NCBI GenBank assembly: GCA_024682395.1
Contig: JAIKZH010000005.1
Location: 48,320-112,319 of the forward strand
DNA length: 64,000 bases
Direction: 5' to 3'
Origin: Bacteroidaceae bacterium
GTDB lineage: Bacteria; Bacteroidota; Bacteroidia; Bacteroidales; Bacteroidaceae
How positions within the stretch are numbered: position 1 is the first letter of the stretch; each line of letters opens with the position of its first letter. This document shows positions 55,592-63,906 of the stretch, piece by piece. A model generated the notes under the pieces. The model was not told the origin of the DNA and made no database searches. It saw only the letters and a list, made by a program, of their open reading frames with translations. The position numbers and the translations under genes are program-made.

Positions 55592-57313
55592 ATGAATACA
55601 AACAGACAAGTAAGAATAATTTTTACAACTGACATACACGGCAACTATTTCCCCTTCGACTTCCGACACCAACGCTGGGGTAAAGGCAGTTTACAACGAG
55701 TACATGCCTTCGTTGCACAAGAATGCCAACGCGACCCCGGAAGCACCCTACTCATTGACGGAGGTGATATGCTACAAGGTGAACCAACCAGCTATTTTTT
55801 CAATTTTGTCGACAAGAACGAACGTCACAAAGTTGCCGACATGTGTAACTTCATAGGATACGATGCCGGAGTCATTGGAAATCATGATATTGAGACTGGA
55901 CATAAGGTTTTTGACAGATACATACACGATTGCAACTTTCCAATCCTCGGTGCTAATGCTATAGATATCAATACCGAAAAACCATATTTTCAACCATATA
56001 CCATTTTTTACAGAAGCGGTGTAAAAATTGCATTAATCGGATTTGTCACACCAGCCATTCCACATTGGATTCCAAGAACTGTGTGGCACGACTTACGATT
56101 TGAAGACATACAGTCAAGTGCAAAGAAGTGGATTGACATAATAAAAAAAGAAGAAAATCCTGATTTTATAATCGGTCTCTTTCATTCAGGTATGGACGAA
56201 GGTATCATCACCGAACAATATAGAGAGAATGCCACAAGAGAGACTGCAAGTAACATTGAAGGATTCGACCTTATATTATATGGACACGACCACACAGCCA
56301 ACACCGAAGAGATAACCAATCCTTCAGGAAAGAAAATATTATGTATAAACCCTGGTAGTTATGCTCACAACGTGGCTGTGATAAACATACAATTCACACT
56401 CGACGAAAACGAGAAAGTAATTGAAAATAAAATAATCAACAAACGCACACATTATATAGGAACCGTCAGAAACCTACATGGAAAGGAGTTCAGAAAGAAT
56501 TTCTTTAGAGAATATCAAGGGGTTAGTCGGTTCGCTTCTGAAATACTCGGAACATCCCATTCCGACATTCAAATAACTGATGCTTATTTCGGATCCTCTT
56601 CATACATCGACCTCATACAATCACTACAGCTAATGATTTCTGGAGCCGACATCTCATTTGCCGCCCCTTTATTCTTCAATGCAGTGATTAAATCGGGCCC
56701 AATAAAAATAAGCGACTTATTCAACATATACAGATTTGAGGATAAACTATACACTCTCAAACTATATGGACACGAAATCAAATCATATCTCGAGATGAGT
56801 TATGACGGATGGATAAACCAAATGAGCGGACCAAACGACGACTTTCTAAAGACATGTCCAATGAAAAATGCGCCAGACAAGTTGGGATTCAAGAATTTTA
56901 TATTCAACTTCGATTCTGCATCTGGAATAAACTACACCGTAGATGTCAGCAAAGCCATCGGAGAAAGAGTAAACATTGTCAGCACATATAAAGGAGAACC
57001 TTTCGACATGAATGGTATATATACCTGTGCCACAACGGCTTACAGAGCCAACGGAGGAGGTGAACTGCTCACTAAAGGAGCAGGACTGACAAAAGAAGAA
57101 ATAGAAAAACGAATTATTGCTACCACAGAACATGATATCCGTCATTACATGATGGAACACATACGCAACACCCACGACATATACCCACAACCACGCAACA
57201 ACTGGAGATTTATTCCAGACGAATGGGTAAAAGTTGCCTCTGAACGCGAACGTGCATTGTTATTCAGTGATGATAGTATAATTGAAGAAGAAGAAACACC
57301 TGATGGAAAATAA
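55592..57313 (+). CDS. 5'-nucleotidase / metallophosphoesterase (UshA-like)
   Basis: The 573-residue enzyme has a calcineurin-type N-terminal domain with all metal motifs: TTDIHGN (residues 12-18), LIDGGDML, VIGNHDIE, LFHSGMDEG and YGHDHT. A C-terminal nucleotidase domain supplies the base-binding pocket (SYDGWINQMSG, then YRANGGGELL). It should hydrolyse nucleotides or 2',3'-cyclic phosphodiesters. It lacks a signal peptide, unlike periplasmic UshA, so it may be cytosolic or exported in another way. Its 3' end overlaps the miaA start by 11 nt, indicating translational coupling. Confidence 0.93.
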   Translation: MNTNRQVRIIFTTDIHGNYFPFDFRHQRWGKGSLQRVHAFVAQECQRDPGSTLLIDGGDMLQGEPTSYFFNFVDKNERHKVADMCNFIGYDAGVIGNHDIETGHKVFDRYIHDCNFPILGANAIDINTEKPYFQPYTIFYRSGVKIALIGFVTPAIPHWIPRTVWHDLRFEDIQSSAKKWIDIIKKEENPDFIIGLFHSGMDEGIITEQYRENATRETASNIEGFDLILYGHDHTANTEEITNPSGKKILCINPGSYAHNVAVINIQFTLDENEKVIENKIINKRTHYIGTVRNLHGKEFRKNFFREYQGVSRFASEILGTSHSDIQITDAYFGSSSYIDLIQSLQLMISGADISFAAPLFFNAVIKSGPIKISDLFNIYRFEDKLYTLKLYGHEIKSYLEMSYDGWINQMSGPNDDFLKTCPMKNAPDKLGFKNFIFNFDSASGINYTVDVSKAIGERVNIVSTYKGEPFDMNGIYTCATTAYRANGGGELLTKGAGLTKEEIEKRIIATTEHDIRHYMMEHIRNTHDIYPQPRNNWRFIPDEWVKVASERERALLFSDDSIIEEEETPDGK

Positions 57314-58076
57314 ACTAATCGTAATAACAGGACCAACAGCATGTGGCAAAACCACTTTTGCCGCACATCTTGCTGCTGCAATCGACGGAGAAATTATTAG
57401 TGCCGACAGCCGCCAAGTTTATCGTCGTATGGACATCGGAACTGGAAAAGACCTGAAAGATTACGATGTAACCATAAGCACCAATGGCAACGAACAAAAA
57501 ACGATTCATATTCCCTATCATCTCATTGATATTGCAGAACCAGGAACTATATATAATGTATATCAGTACCAGCACGACTTCCATGTAGCATACAACGACA
57601 TCATAAAAAGAGGACACACCCCTATCCTATGCGGAGGTACAGGCTTATACATCGAATCAATCCTTAAAGCATACACATTCGACGGTCGAGACTGCCCACC
57701 AATAGACAACATTGTCTTTGCGCTGAGCATTGATCGTGATTTAAGAAGAGAACGAATAAGCAAACGACTCAAAGCCAGAATGGAAGAAGGTATGATCGAG
57801 GAAGTCAAAGCACTCATCGACTCAGGAGTATCAACAGAAAGACTTATTCGCTATGGACTTGAATACAAGTATATTACATTATATCTTTTAGGAGAGTTAT
57901 CATACGAAGAAATGTATAATAAACTTGAAATAGCAATCCATCAATTTGCCAAAAGACAGATGACATGGTTTAGAGGAATGGAAGAAAGAAGAAATATTCC
58001 TATCAACTGGATAGATTCACAACTTCCAACAGACGAAAAGATAAAAATAGTAAAGAAAATTATTAATAATGATTAA
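57303..58076 (+). CDS. miaA: tRNA dimethylallyltransferase, short form
   Basis: The 257-residue enzyme isopentenylates A37 of tRNAs that read UNN codons. The P-loop GPTACGKTT (residues 10-18), ISADSRQVYRRMDIGTGK, YHLIDIAEP and GGTGLYIESIL are intact. Compared with the usual length of about 300 residues it lacks most of the helical insertion domain: GGTGLYIESILKAYTF is followed within about 20 residues by VFALSIDRDLRRERI. The end QMTWFRGMEERRN is normal. The ATG at 57303 overlaps the nucleotidase gene by 11 nt. Bacteroidetes often have two miaA genes; this may be the divergent one. Confidence 0.9.
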   Translation: MENKLIVITGPTACGKTTFAAHLAAAIDGEIISADSRQVYRRMDIGTGKDLKDYDVTISTNGNEQKTIHIPYHLIDIAEPGTIYNVYQYQHDFHVAYNDIIKRGHTPILCGGTGLYIESILKAYTFDGRDCPPIDNIVFALSIDRDLRRERISKRLKARMEEGMIEEVKALIDSGVSTERLIRYGLEYKYITLYLLGELSYEEMYNKLEIAIHQFAKRQMTWFRGMEERRNIPINWIDSQLPTDEKIKIVKKIINND

Positions 58077-58104
58077 AAATTTATATTACTTATATTTTTT
58101 GTCT

Positions 58105-58112
58105 TATATTTG
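58105..58112 (+). promoter_or_regulatory. -7 box upstream of the glycine-zipper lipoprotein gene
   Basis: TATATTTG matches TAnnTTTG, about 63 nt before the ATG. The -33 position (TTAT) is weak. Confidence 0.5.
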
Positions 58113-58175
58113 CGAACAAAACAATTATAAAAAACATACATAAACCTATTGAATAATAATTTAAGGTAAAAAACA

Positions 58176-58964
58176 ATGATTATGAAGAATACATGGATTA
58201 ATATCGCAAGTATTGCATTAATAACTTGCATATCACTGAATAGCTGTGATTTCACATCAAGCAGAAACTATATGGGAACCATGGCTGGCGCAGAAATTGG
58301 CGGTGTCGTAGGCGAAGCTCTTGGATGGATGTCAACCGATCGTCATGATGGTCCGGGTAAAGCCATGTTAGGTTCAGTTATTGGCACAGTGGCAGGAGCA
58401 GTCATTGGCAATAGCCTCACAAAAGACCGCCCAGCATATAATAACGCCCCAACCTACGGAGATAATTATTCATACAACGATCAACCAAACTACGACTACA
58501 ATCGTGACAATTACAATCGTAATTACAACGACGACTATCAAACAAGCGGTGGCTACAACAACAACTCCGTTGCAAGAAATCGCGAATACAACCAAAAGAA
58601 TCAATCCTATCAATATAACAACAATAGTCGTTTAGCAATCAAAAACGTTTATTTTCAAGACGAAGACGGCGATGGGCGCATTAGCAGAAACGAAACCGTA
58701 AACATCGTTTATGAGATAACAAACACCAGCAACATGAGATATAACGACGTTGTGCTAAAGATAGAAACAATAAACAACGAACGAAATTTTGCCCTTTCAC
58801 CAGCAACAACAGTAAGTATGGCGCCAGGCGAGACCATCAGATATAAAGCAAAAGCATTCTGCAAATCTCGTCCAATGTCGAACTTAGCATCGTTCCGCGT
58901 CAGCGCAAGCAGTCCAAATGCAGGTTATTCATCATCAGAATTGCAAATCCGAATGAACAAATAA
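58176..58964 (+). CDS. glycine-zipper lipoprotein with an EF-hand-like loop
   Basis: The 262-residue lipoprotein (lipobox LNSC, Cys24) has a glycine-zipper segment (GAEIGGVVGEALGW, later GSVIGTVAGAVIGNSL) that could insert in a membrane. An Asn/Tyr/Asp-rich linker of about 80 residues follows. The C-terminal Ig-like domain opens with the loop DEDGDGRISRNE, a canonical calcium-binding EF-hand/dockerin pattern (acidic residues at loop positions 1, 3, 5 and 12). The strand pattern after it (NIVYEITNTSN, VSMAPGETIRYKAK) fits a CARDB-like beta sandwich. Start ATGs at 58176 and 58182 are both possible. It is probably an outer-membrane protein; function unknown. Confidence 0.8.
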   Translation: MIMKNTWINIASIALITCISLNSCDFTSSRNYMGTMAGAEIGGVVGEALGWMSTDRHDGPGKAMLGSVIGTVAGAVIGNSLTKDRPAYNNAPTYGDNYSYNDQPNYDYNRDNYNRNYNDDYQTSGGYNNNSVARNREYNQKNQSYQYNNNSRLAIKNVYFQDEDGDGRISRNETVNIVYEITNTSNMRYNDVVLKIETINNERNFALSPATTVSMAPGETIRYKAKAFCKSRPMSNLASFRVSASSPNAGYSSSELQIRMNK

Positions 58965-59016
58965 CAACATTGGTTTTAATTAGACAAAGAATAGTATTCA
59001 CTTTTTCGTCTAACTC

Positions 59017-59047
59017 TTTGTCATTTCATAATAAATGTGTAAATTTG
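59017..59047 (+). promoter_or_regulatory. serC-serA promoter
   Basis: TTTG-N19-TAAATTTG with both boxes perfect. The -7 box overlaps the 5' edge of the upstream gene's terminator hairpin. The leader would be about 140 nt. Confidence 0.8.
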
Positions 59048-59077
59048 CCACCGAAAGATGTCTTGGTGGCATTTTTC
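59046..59077 (+). terminator. terminator of the glycine-zipper gene
   Basis: GCCACC pairs with GGTGGC around a 12-nt loop, followed by ATTTTT. A second dyad, GACAAAGA with TCTTTGTC (58983-59022), lies just upstream. Confidence 0.65.
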
Positions 59078-59193
59078 ATTCATTATTGATTTTTACAGTT
59101 AGTAAATACACAAACAGTTAACAATTAGTAATGGAATTCAATTAAAAACATTAAGGTGAAAAGTATTAATTATTCTCACAAAATAAAAACAAG

Positions 59194-60261
59194 ATGAAAA
59201 AGTACAATTTCAATGCGGGACCATCAATACTTCCACGCGAAGTAATTGAAGCAACTGCAGCAGCGTGCTTGGACTTCAATGGTTCAGGACTTTCTCTCAT
59301 GGAAATCAGCCACCGTGCAAAAGATTTCCAACCAGTAATTGACGAGGCAGTAGCTCTCTTCAAGGAATTGCTTAATATTCCAGAAGGTTATTCGGTACTC
59401 TTCCTCGGAGGTGGTGCAAGTCTTGAATTCTGTATGGTACCATACAACTTCTTAGAGAAGAAAGCTGCATATCTCAACACTGGTGTATGGGCAAAGAAAG
59501 CCATCAAAGAAGCAAAGGCTTTCGGAGAAGTTGTTGAAGTAGCATCTTCTGCAGATACAACATATTCTTATATTCCAAAAGGATATGAAATTCCTGCTGA
59601 CGCAGACTATTTCCACATCACAACAAACAACACTATCTACGGTACAGAAATCCGTGAAGACCTTGACAGTCCAGTGCCAATGATTGCCGACATGTCATCA
59701 GATATATTCTCACGTCCTATCGACATCAGCAAATACATCTGTATTTACGGTGGAGCACAAAAGAACCTTTCTATGGCTGGTCTCACTTTCGTAATTGTAA
59801 AAGACGAAGCCGTTGGTAAGGTAAGCCGTTACATCCCAACAATGCTCAACTACCAGACACACATCGATGGTGGAAGTATGTTCAACACACCTCCAGTAGT
59901 ACCTATCTACTGTGCACTTCAGAACCTCAAATGGATTAAGGCAAACGGTGGTGTTGAGGCAATGAACAAACGCGCTCAAGAACGTGCAGCACTTCTTTAT
60001 GCTGAAATCGACAGAAACAAGTTGTTCCGTGGAACAGTTGCAAAGGAAGACCGTTCAGTTATGAACATCTGCTTCGTTATGAACGACGAATACAAAGATC
60101 TTGAAGCTGACTTCATGAAGTTTGCTACAGAACGCGGAATGGTCGGAATCAAAGGTCACCGCAGCGTAGGTGGTTTCCGCGCTTCTTGCTACAACGCAAT
60201 GAGCATCGAAGGTGTTCAGGCACTTGTAGATTGCATGCAAGAATTTGAGAAACTTCATTAA
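59194..60261 (+). CDS. serC: phosphoserine aminotransferase
   Basis: The 355-residue PLP enzyme converts 3-phosphohydroxypyruvate to phosphoserine. The N-terminal [12 protein letters not shown], the [11 protein letters not shown] cofactor loop, the PLP-lysine segment [12 protein letters not shown] and the C-terminal [16 protein letters not shown] phosphate-binding segment are all present. It lies 28 nt before the phosphoglycerate dehydrogenase gene, giving two consecutive steps of serine synthesis in one operon; serB is not in the window. A perfect promoter precedes it with a leader of about 140 nt. Confidence 0.97.
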   Translation: MKKYNFNAGPSILPREVIEATAAACLDFNGSGLSLMEISHRAKDFQPVIDEAVALFKELLNIPEGYSVLFLGGGASLEFCMVPYNFLEKKAAYLNTGVWAKKAIKEAKAFGEVVEVASSADTTYSYIPKGYEIPADADYFHITTNNTIYGTEIREDLDSPVPMIADMSSDIFSRPIDISKYICIYGGAQKNLSMAGLTFVIVKDEAVGKVSRYIPTMLNYQTHIDGGSMFNTPPVVPIYCALQNLKWIKANGGVEAMNKRAQERAALLYAEIDRNKLFRGTVAKEDRSVMNICFVMNDEYKDLEADFMKFATERGMVGIKGHRSVGGFRASCYNAMSIEGVQALVDCMQEFEKLH

Positions 60262-60289
60262 TAAAACCAACATTTAAGTAATTAAAAAT

Positions 60290-61207
60290 ATGAAAGTTTT
60301 AATTGCAACAGAAAAACCTTTTGCTCCCGTTGCAGTAGAAGGCATTAAGAAAGAAGTAGAAGCAGCTGGTTTCGAATTGGCTTTGCTTGAAAAATATACA
60401 GACAAAGCACAACTCCTTGAAGCTGTAGCAGATGCTGATGCAATCATCATCCGTTCAGACAAGATTACTCCAGAAGTATTCGACGCAGCTAAACAATTAA
60501 AGATAGTTGTACGTGCAGGTGCTGGTTACGACAATGTTGACCTTGAATCTGCAACACAACACGGAGTTGTTGTAATGAACACTCCAGGACAAAACGCAAA
60601 CGCAGTAGCAGAACTCGTATTCGGTCTTTTGGTTTTTGCCGTTCGTAAGTTCTATAACGGAACTGCAGGTACAGAACTCATGGGCAAACGTCTCGGTATT
60701 CTTGCATTCGGTAATGTAGGTCGCAATGTTGCTCGTATTGCTAAAGGCTTCGGAATGGAAGTTAGCGCATATGACGCATATTGTCCTGCTGAAGTTATTG
60801 AAGCTGCTGGCGTACAAGCTGCAAAGAGTCAGGAAGAACTTTTCCAACAATGTGATATCGTCAGCCTTCACATTCCTGCAACACCAGAAACAAAACAAAG
60901 CATCAACCGCAATTTGGTTGGTAGCATGAAGAAAGGCGGAATCGTTATCAATACTGCACGTAAGGAAGTTATCAACGAAGCAGAGCTCATTGAACTTCTT
61001 AACGAACGTACAGACTTGAAATACATCACAGACATCATGCCTGATGCAGACGCTAAATTCAAAGAGTTTGAAGGACGTTACTTCTCTACTCCAAAGAAGA
61101 TGGGCGCACAAACTGCAGAAGCAAACATCAACGCAGGTATTGCTGCAGCAAAACAGATTGTAGCATACTTCAAGGATGGATGTACAAAATTCCAAGTAAA
61201 CAAGTAA
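60290..61207 (+). CDS. serA: D-3-phosphoglycerate dehydrogenase, short form with Lys at the catalytic His position
   Basis: The 305-residue NAD-dependent enzyme performs the first step of serine synthesis. It has the 2-hydroxyacid dehydrogenase layout: RSDKITPEVFDAA and VRAGAGYDNVD in the substrate domain, a Rossmann motif LAFGNVGRNVA (the first glycine replaced by alanine) and NTARKEVINE. The catalytic TPHxGAxT motif reads TPKKMGAQT (residues 267-275), with lysine where histidine is expected. It lacks a C-terminal ACT domain, so serine feedback through that domain is absent. As I recall, the Entamoeba enzyme has the same substitution. A strong terminator follows. Confidence 0.93.
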   Translation: MKVLIATEKPFAPVAVEGIKKEVEAAGFELALLEKYTDKAQLLEAVADADAIIIRSDKITPEVFDAAKQLKIVVRAGAGYDNVDLESATQHGVVVMNTPGQNANAVAELVFGLLVFAVRKFYNGTAGTELMGKRLGILAFGNVGRNVARIAKGFGMEVSAYDAYCPAEVIEAAGVQAAKSQEELFQQCDIVSLHIPATPETKQSINRNLVGSMKKGGIVINTARKEVINEAELIELLNERTDLKYITDIMPDADAKFKEFEGRYFSTPKKMGAQTAEANINAGIAAAKQIVAYFKDGCTKFQVNK

Positions 61208-61233
61208 TATTTAAACATATTACCCCAATCAAT

Positions 61234-61268
61234 AAAAGGATATACTCATCGCGAGTATATCCTTTTTT
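61234..61268. terminator. terminator of serC-serA
   Basis: AAAAGGATATACTC pairs perfectly with GAGTATATCCTTTT around a 5-nt loop and is followed by T residues. It also suits termination of the converging lipoprotein operon. Confidence 0.92.
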
Positions 61269-61352
61269 ATTACATAACTAAAAACAAAAAAAATGAAAAA
61301 TCAAATATAGTATTATTTATTTTTGATCTTAATATTATTCATAAACAAGACA

Positions 61353-61886
61353 TCATTTCTTTATAATCGAAAAAAACATCTCATTTAACTTATTATTCTT
61401 TGTTGGATCACCAATCAATACCACACTATCGTTCTTATTTATCAACAAATCATGAAGCAATCTATTATCAGTTATCTGAGGATTTTGACGTCGGAAAACG
61501 CCCGATGTATCCACATAAACTTCATGTTCAAGTCCTGAAGCCTTATACGACTCTATGATTTCATCTTTATTTCCATGATCTGCAGATAGAATAAACGAGA
61601 AATACACACGGCCTTCTTTCTCCAAATAGAATAAATCGTTCCAATAACGTAACGAATTCATTATACAACGTGAGCATGAAACTGAATCCATATATACCAC
61701 CATTGTATATGGATATTTGCGGTCGGGAACAGATGTCATAGTCGAGTCTGTCACACGCAACATCTCCGTGTAAGATACTTTCAAAGGCACTGATGATATT
61801 TTTTCCATCTGTTCTACTAATTCTTTGTTGTTGTTACAACAAATCAATAACAAAACAGATAACACTATACTTAGTTTCTTCAACAT
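61353..61886 (-). CDS. thioredoxin-like lipoprotein with CxxC (CSRC)
   Basis: The protein has 177 residues from the ATG at 61886; an in-frame TTG 30 nt upstream is possible but gives an odd N-terminus. The lipobox ends LLICC. The redox site DSVSCSRC (Cys71, Cys74) follows a VVYM strand. It is paralogous to 21417-21977 across its length, including NPQITDNRLLHDLL against NPHIAESNLFHHFV, and DSVVLIGDP against DSVLMVGLP. It is the third gene after the Cys-rich peptide and the propeller. I infer it catalyses thiol-disulfide exchange in the envelope, perhaps on the peptide. Confidence 0.8.
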   Translation of the reverse strand: MLKKLSIVLSVLLLICCNNNKELVEQMEKISSVPLKVSYTEMLRVTDSTMTSVPDRKYPYTMVVYMDSVSCSRCIMNSLRYWNDLFYLEKEGRVYFSFILSADHGNKDEIIESYKASGLEHEVYVDTSGVFRRQNPQITDNRLLHDLLINKNDSVVLIGDPTKNNKLNEMFFSIIKK

Positions 61887-61976
61887 AAGAAATAATTCTT
61901 TTTTATTGAACTTCAAGTAGTTATTTAATAAAAGTATTCTAAATATATATTATTTTTGCAAGGAATAATTATTGTC

Positions 61977-62975
61977 TTATAATAATTCCTCTGCTGGAAT
62001 ATATGCCAATTTAAATTTACCAATATTCAAAAGGATAATCCTATTATTGGTTTTATCGTAACAGAAATTAGCAAAATCGCTACCTACATCCAATGTTTTA
62101 AGATACTTACCATTGGTGTCATACACAAACAATTTTGTTGGACTACTTGCTGTTCTGTAGTTACGACCAGAATAACTTGCAATAATCTTGTCGTTAGCAA
62201 ATATCACCTTATCAAAATAGCTAATTTCTTCAGTACTTTCTGGATTCCAATCAGGACCACAGATGTTACATTTTACGTTTCCTTCTAAGTCGTATAATGT
62301 AATCAAGTCATAATTTCTATAACATTCTACGCATAAGTTATTCTCCTCTGAAGCAGTAGCACATATACGCTTTCTACCAACATCAGGATGTTTATAATCA
62401 AATTCCGTAAACTTACCTGTTGCCATGTTGTATTTTGCAAGTGCTTGCTGAAATCCATACATTTCACCAGGGAATATCATTGTTGCAATACAAAGCGAAT
62501 CATTAATATATGTAAAACGATCAGGGAATTGCGTATTGTCAAGTTTACGTTTTTCTGCAAGTTTGTAATCAGGATTATTCAACATACTATCAATACGGGC
62601 ACCATAGATAGTAAATTTCTCAAAATCAGTTATATATAACAATTTACTTTTTTCATCAACTACAAAACCTCCAAGATTTGCATATTCACCAGCTCCATGT
62701 CCCATAGGGAACAATTCACCTAACTTTTCATAATTTTTTAAATCACAGACTGTTAGAAAAGACTGATTAGACAAAGGAGCTCCGACTTGCATCAGCAAAA
62801 ACGAATCTAATGTCTGAATATCATAATAATCACTCTCCATAAGAGTATCAACTCCAACAATCTTATCTTTCACTGAAATAATATCAGTATCTCGTTTCTG
62901 AGAAATCTCATCAGGAGTATTTACAGTACAAGCTGTAAACAACGCTGCAATTGTAAGTAAAGTTAATTTTTTCAT
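61977..62975 (-). CDS. TolB-like 6-bladed propeller lipoprotein
   Basis: The 332-residue protein has a lipobox LFTAC (Cys16). Its propeller strands include LLYITDFEKFTIYG, LITLYDLEGNVKCNI and NRIILLNIGKFKLAYIP near the C-terminus. It matches the propeller proteins that accompany NVEALT-type peptides in Bacteroidales. It is shorter than the propellers at 21985 and 23520 and diverged from them. It lies 80 nt after the peptide gene and 90 nt before the CxxC lipoprotein gene. A binding or docking function at the outer membrane is likely, but no ligand can be named. Confidence 0.8.
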   Translation of the reverse strand: MKKLTLLTIAALFTACTVNTPDEISQKRDTDIISVKDKIVGVDTLMESDYYDIQTLDSFLLMQVGAPLSNQSFLTVCDLKNYEKLGELFPMGHGAGEYANLGGFVVDEKSKLLYITDFEKFTIYGARIDSMLNNPDYKLAEKRKLDNTQFPDRFTYINDSLCIATMIFPGEMYGFQQALAKYNMATGKFTEFDYKHPDVGRKRICATASEENNLCVECYRNYDLITLYDLEGNVKCNICGPDWNPESTEEISYFDKVIFANDKIIASYSGRNYRTASSPTKLFVYDTNGKYLKTLDVGSDFANFCYDKTNNRIILLNIGKFKLAYIPAEELL

Positions 62976-63055
62976 TCTCTGCTAATTAAACATTCTTTGT
63001 CAATTAAAAATAAAAAAGTGGAACCGCCTAATAAATAGGCAGTTCCATGGAATAT

Positions 63056-63301
63056 TTATTTATGTTTAGACCAGTCGTATTCTTTGTAGTAAGGATACCA
63101 TGCGTTGCAGTAACATCCATCACCCTTGCCCATACATCCGTTTGGACAGAAATAGCTACCATTATCATTTTGACTTAATGCTTCGATGTTCTCAGACATC
63201 ATAGAAGTATTAACTTGTGATGCATTATATGCCTTAACACCGCAGAAACCTGCTACAGCTACAACTGCTACTAATAAAGTTGCTTTAATTTGTTTTTTCA
63301 T
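63056..63301 (-). CDS. NVEALT-type small secreted Cys-rich peptide
   Basis: The 81-residue protein has an N-terminal export segment (residues 5-24, ending GVKA) and a motif MSENIEALSQ (residues 35-44), close to the NVEALT consensus that names this Bacteroidales family. The mature part of about 40 residues has four cysteines (52, 56, 63 and 65; pattern C-x3-C-x6-C-x-C) and many aromatic residues (NAWYPYYKEYDW). It leads the operon with the propeller and the CxxC lipoprotein. The cysteines could form disulfides or bind metal; both are inference. The family's function is unknown to me. Confidence 0.85.
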   Translation of the reverse strand: MKKQIKATLLVAVVAVAGFCGVKAYNASQVNTSMMSENIEALSQNDNGSYFCPNGCMGKGDGCYCNAWYPYYKEYDWSKHK

Positions 63302-63351
63302 AATTTTAAATTGTTATAGTTTAAATTGTTTATAATTTAGTGTATAAAACA

Positions 63352-63411
63352 CTATTTATGACCTACAAGGTCGGTACCCATTCCCCATGCATTGAGAACG
63401 GCATATCTCAT
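63352..63411 (-). CDS. possible 19-residue leader peptide
   Basis: ATG to TAG frame encoding MRYAVLNAWGMGTDLVGHK, inside the transcribed leader of the NVEALT operon, with a stop codon six codons upstream of the ATG. Its base composition is clearly more GC-rich than the surrounding leader. There is no visible ribosome-binding site, but these are often absent in Bacteroidetes. Coding is only a possibility. Confidence 0.25.
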   Translation of the reverse strand: MRYAVLNAWGMGTDLVGHK

Positions 63412-63552
63412 GAAATATGTTTCTATCTATTAATTCTTAAGTTAATTGGCATTTTTCATAATGATTATTGCCAAGGATTTGACTATGCAGTCATTTTTTT
63501 GAACTTTCTCTAAAATCACTGTTAAGGTTAAAATAGGTGATTCAGTTCAGCG

Positions 63553-63613
63553 TAGACTTATATGGAGAAAACAAAGGTTATTCTATACCATAAAGACTAT
63601 GTTTTGATTGTAC
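63553..63613 (-). promoter_or_regulatory. conserved operon leader, copy B
   Basis: Homologous to 23245-23300. It shares CAATCAAA, AGTCTTTATGG, GAATAAC and TAAGTCTA on the minus strand, with a possible TATGG/CCATA-based hairpin. Confidence 0.65.
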
Positions 63614-63632
63614 TCACTTAGTAAATCTGCGG

Positions 63633-63664
63633 CAAATATATACTATTTTAAAATATCTTCCAAA
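63633..63664 (-). promoter_or_regulatory. promoter of the NVEALT peptide operon
   Basis: Minus-strand TTTG-N20-TATATTTG with both boxes perfect. The spacer starts GAAG, as in the promoter at 23309-23340. The leader to the peptide gene would be about 325 nt. Confidence 0.8.
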
Positions 63665-63898
63665 TTTTTCTGACCAAAAATTATAAAAATGTTTATTTTT
63701 CCAAAAAAAATCGAAAAACGCACACACAGAACACTGTGTACACATCTTTATATTTTAGAAAACTAAACGAATATTTTTTGAAATCGTTATAAAATCTTTA
63801 CAATTCGAATTTATTCTACTTCCGCAGAGCGATTGAAAACTTGTAAAGATATGACTTATTATCTATCCTTGGCGTTGGATTAGTGCCATAAGTTGTAG

Positions 63899-63906
63899 TA
63901 ATTTTG
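63899..63906 (+). promoter_or_regulatory. -7 box near the right edge
   Basis: TAATTTTG matches TAnnTTTG. GTTG lies 21 bp upstream (63874-63877). It probably drives a gene beyond the window end. Confidence 0.45.

Noticed and set aside
59047..59070. Attenuator or riboswitch controlling serC
   Set aside because: The hairpin begins upstream of the expected transcript start, so the serC mRNA would not contain both arms.
60497..61195. 232-codon minus-strand frame over serA
   Set aside because: It is antisense to a well-supported enzyme and its composition is that of a complementary-frame shadow.
61884..61916. TTG start at 61916 for the CSRC lipoprotein
   Set aside because: The ATG at 61886 yields a standard lipoprotein signal; the longer form adds a polar stretch not expected there.
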